Assembly: GCF_003390885.1 (NCBI RefSeq)
Contig: NZ_QMEL01000003.1
Span: forward strand, 248,001-312,000
Length of the DNA: 64,000 nucleotides
Origin: Pelagibacterium sediminicola
GTDB taxonomy: Bacteria > Pseudomonadota > Alphaproteobacteria > Rhizobiales > Devosiaceae
Direction: 5' to 3'
Shown here: positions 62,753-64,000 of the stretch, piece by piece
Numbering within the stretch: the stretch's first letter is position 1
Layout: every line of letters begins with the position of its first letter
Program-made: the position numbers and the translations under genes
Notes under the pieces: generated by a model
Databases searched by the model: none
The model's input: only the letters and a program-made list of their open reading frames with translations
Told to the model about the DNA's origin: nothing

Positions 62753-64000
62753 CTACCCTTCGTAACAATCCCTCACCAGCCTGTCGAGCAAGGCCACCCC
62801 ATAGCCCGTTCCCCACGACGTGTTGGTCTCCGAGTTCGGCGCGCCGAATGCCGTGCCGGCGATGTCGATATGCGCCCAGGGCACCTCGCCCACGAAATTG
62901 GCCAGAAACTGCGCCGCCGTGATCGAACCTCCCGGCCGGCCGCCGGAGTTCTTGAGGTCGGCGAACCGGCTTTCGATCAGCTTGGCGTAGGCCGGCGCCA
63001 TGGGCATCCGCCAGCACTTTTCGCCCGAGGCGGACCCGGCGTCCATCAGGTTGTCGGCCAGCGCATCGTCGTTGGAAAAAACCGCTGCGAAATCATGGGC
63101 CAGCGCCACGACCACCGCGCCCGTGAGCGTTGCAAGATCGATGATCGCGGCGGGCTTGAAGCGCTCCTGCGTGTACCAGAGCGCATCGGCCAGAACCAGG
63201 CGCCCTTCCGCATCGGTCGAGATGATCTCGATGGTCTTGCCGTTCATCGCCGTCACGATGTCGCCGGGGCGGTAGGCCTTGCCGTCCGGCATGTTCTCGA
63301 CCAGCCCGATGACGCCCACCGCATTGACCCCGGCGCTCCGCAAGGCAAGCGTCTTCATCAGCCCGATCACCGCCGCCGCACCGCCCATGTCGCCCTTCAT
63401 GTCGTACATGGGGACAGCGGGCTTGATCGAAATCCCGCCCGTATCGAAAATCACGCCCTTGCCGACAAACGCCAGGGGGGCCGCGCCCTTTGCGCCGCCC
63501 TTCCACTGCATGACGACGAGACGCGCCGGACGTTCCGAGCCCTGCGCCACGGCCAGCAGCGCCTCCATGCCCAGTTTTTCCATTTCCGCCGGGGTCAGCA
63601 CCTCGACCTCGACGCCGTGGTCGGAAAGCGAACTGGCGATCGCAGCGCATTCCACCGGACCGAGCACGTTGGGCGGCTCGTTGACGAGAGTGCGCGCCAA
63701 TAGCGTTCCCTCGACCGCCGCCATGCGCCGGGTCATCGCCGCCTCGATGCCGCTATCATCTGCAACATGCACCGTCACCGTCAGGGTTTGAGGCTTGCCA
63801 TTGGCTTTGGCCGCCGATTTATAGCGGTCGAAACCGTATTGGCGCAGGCGCACGCCCGCCAGCAATTCGGCGATGCCATCCGCCGTCTGGCCCGGCTCGT
63901 CGATCAGCACCGCCGCCTCGGACACGCCGAGGGAATCGAGCTTGGCCAGAAGCGATCCGCCCCGGTCGGACCACACGGTGCTGGCGTTCATGTCCTCGTC
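62753..64000 (-). CDS. pepA: Leucyl aminopeptidase (M17), cut by the right edge
   Basis: A cytoplasmic zinc or manganese exopeptidase that releases N-terminal amino acids. About 415 C-terminal residues are visible, and the frame stays open to base 64000, so the remaining 70-90 residues lie outside. The metal-binding and catalytic blocks are complete: FVGKGVIFDTGGISIKP with its lysine and aspartate, YDMKGDMGGAAAVIGLM, and STDAEGRLVLADALWYTQ, which carries the NTDAEGRL signature with Ser in place of Asn. WAHIDIAGTAFG and GTGYGVALLDRLV end the protein. Confidence 0.95.
   Translation of the reverse strand, partial: DEDMNASTVWSDRGGSLLAKLDSLGVSEAAVLIDEPGQTADGIAELLAGVRLRQYGFDRYKSAAKANGKPQTLTVTVHVADDSGIEAAMTRRMAAVEGTLLARTLVNEPPNVLGPVECAAIASSLSDHGVEVEVLTPAEMEKLGMEALLAVAQGSERPARLVVMQWKGGAKGAAPLAFVGKGVIFDTGGISIKPAVPMYDMKGDMGGAAAVIGLMKTLALRSAGVNAVGVIGLVENMPDGKAYRPGDIVTAMNGKTIEIISTDAEGRLVLADALWYTQERFKPAAIIDLATLTGAVVVALAHDFAAVFSNDDALADNLMDAGSASGEKCWRMPMAPAYAKLIESRFADLKNSGGRPGGSITAAQFLANFVGEVPWAHIDIAGTAFGAPNSETNTSWGTGYGVALLDRLVRDCYEG

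Noticed and set aside
1-64000. CRISPR arrays, rRNA genes, prophage or intact insertion sequences
   Set aside because: No regularly spaced direct repeats, no rRNA-like stretch and no transposase or phage structural gene is visible.

Overview
The window is GC-rich, densely coded DNA of an alphaproteobacterium, most likely of the order Hyphomicrobiales (Rhizobiales). The signs are an ExoR-type Sel1-repeat regulator, TAXI and DctPQM TRAP transporters, a PssD/PssE-like glycosyltransferase pair, an IalB-family protein and RIME-like intergenic palindromes. I would guess a Devosia/Pelagibacterium-like genus, but that is inference from gene content. Almost all of it looks like ordinary chromosome: valS, ndk, holC, pepA, secD-yajC and a tRNA-Ser gene are scattered through it. 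I see no prophage, no conjugative element and no CRISPR array.

Layout. 1-10.1 kb holds housekeeping and stress genes: secD (cut by the left edge) and yajC, a DUF815 ATPase, an ExoR homologue, valS, a monofunctional catalase, a MOSC protein and a hexameric tyrosine-coordinated haem protein. 10.3-17.1 kb holds a TAXI-type TRAP transporter and a DctB/DctD-like two-component pair, all on the minus strand. 17.2-25.5 kb is a probable quinate/shikimate-type catabolic region. A DctPQM TRAP transporter shares an operon with a type II dehydroquinate dehydratase; next to it lie a GntR regulator, a shikimate dehydrogenase, a TetR regulator and a QuiC-like 3-dehydroshikimate dehydratase. Together these would carry imported cyclic acids to protocatechuate. 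Three near-identical 20-bp palindromes sit in front of dctP, tetR (between it and the shikimate dehydrogenase) and quiC and look like one regulon. 25.7-32.7 kb is an arabinoside island: an ABC importer, its ATPase, a GH51 arabinofuranosidase and a divergent LacI regulator.

33.5-45.0 kb is a ten-gene exopolysaccharide operon in which every junction overlaps. It encodes a Wzz/GumC-type co-polymerase with a degenerate kinase domain, a PssD/PssE-like pair, a polyprenyl-phosphate sugar transferase, a GH5 hydrolase, a flippase, a polymerase, a GT26 transferase, a QueC-like PP-loop protein and a pyruvyl transferase. The QueC-like protein is the strongest candidate for undescribed biochemistry. 45.7-50.4 kb holds a large autotransporter with an extended signal peptide, preceded by a tightly overlapping 51-codon ORF and followed by ialB. 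50.4-64 kb is mixed: tRNA-Ser(GCU), glycerate kinase, a GST, a glyoxalase-superfamily protein, a TauE-like exporter, a DUF1624 membrane protein, a DHA2 efflux pump with divergent MarR, ndk, a ParE-type toxin-antitoxin pair, an ABC-F ATPase, a DUF4344 metallopeptidase, holC and pepA (cut by the right edge).

The intergenic spaces carry several families of short palindromic repeats in multiple copies. One stands out: a 267-bp element at 32834-33100 with inverted ends enclosing two further palindromes.
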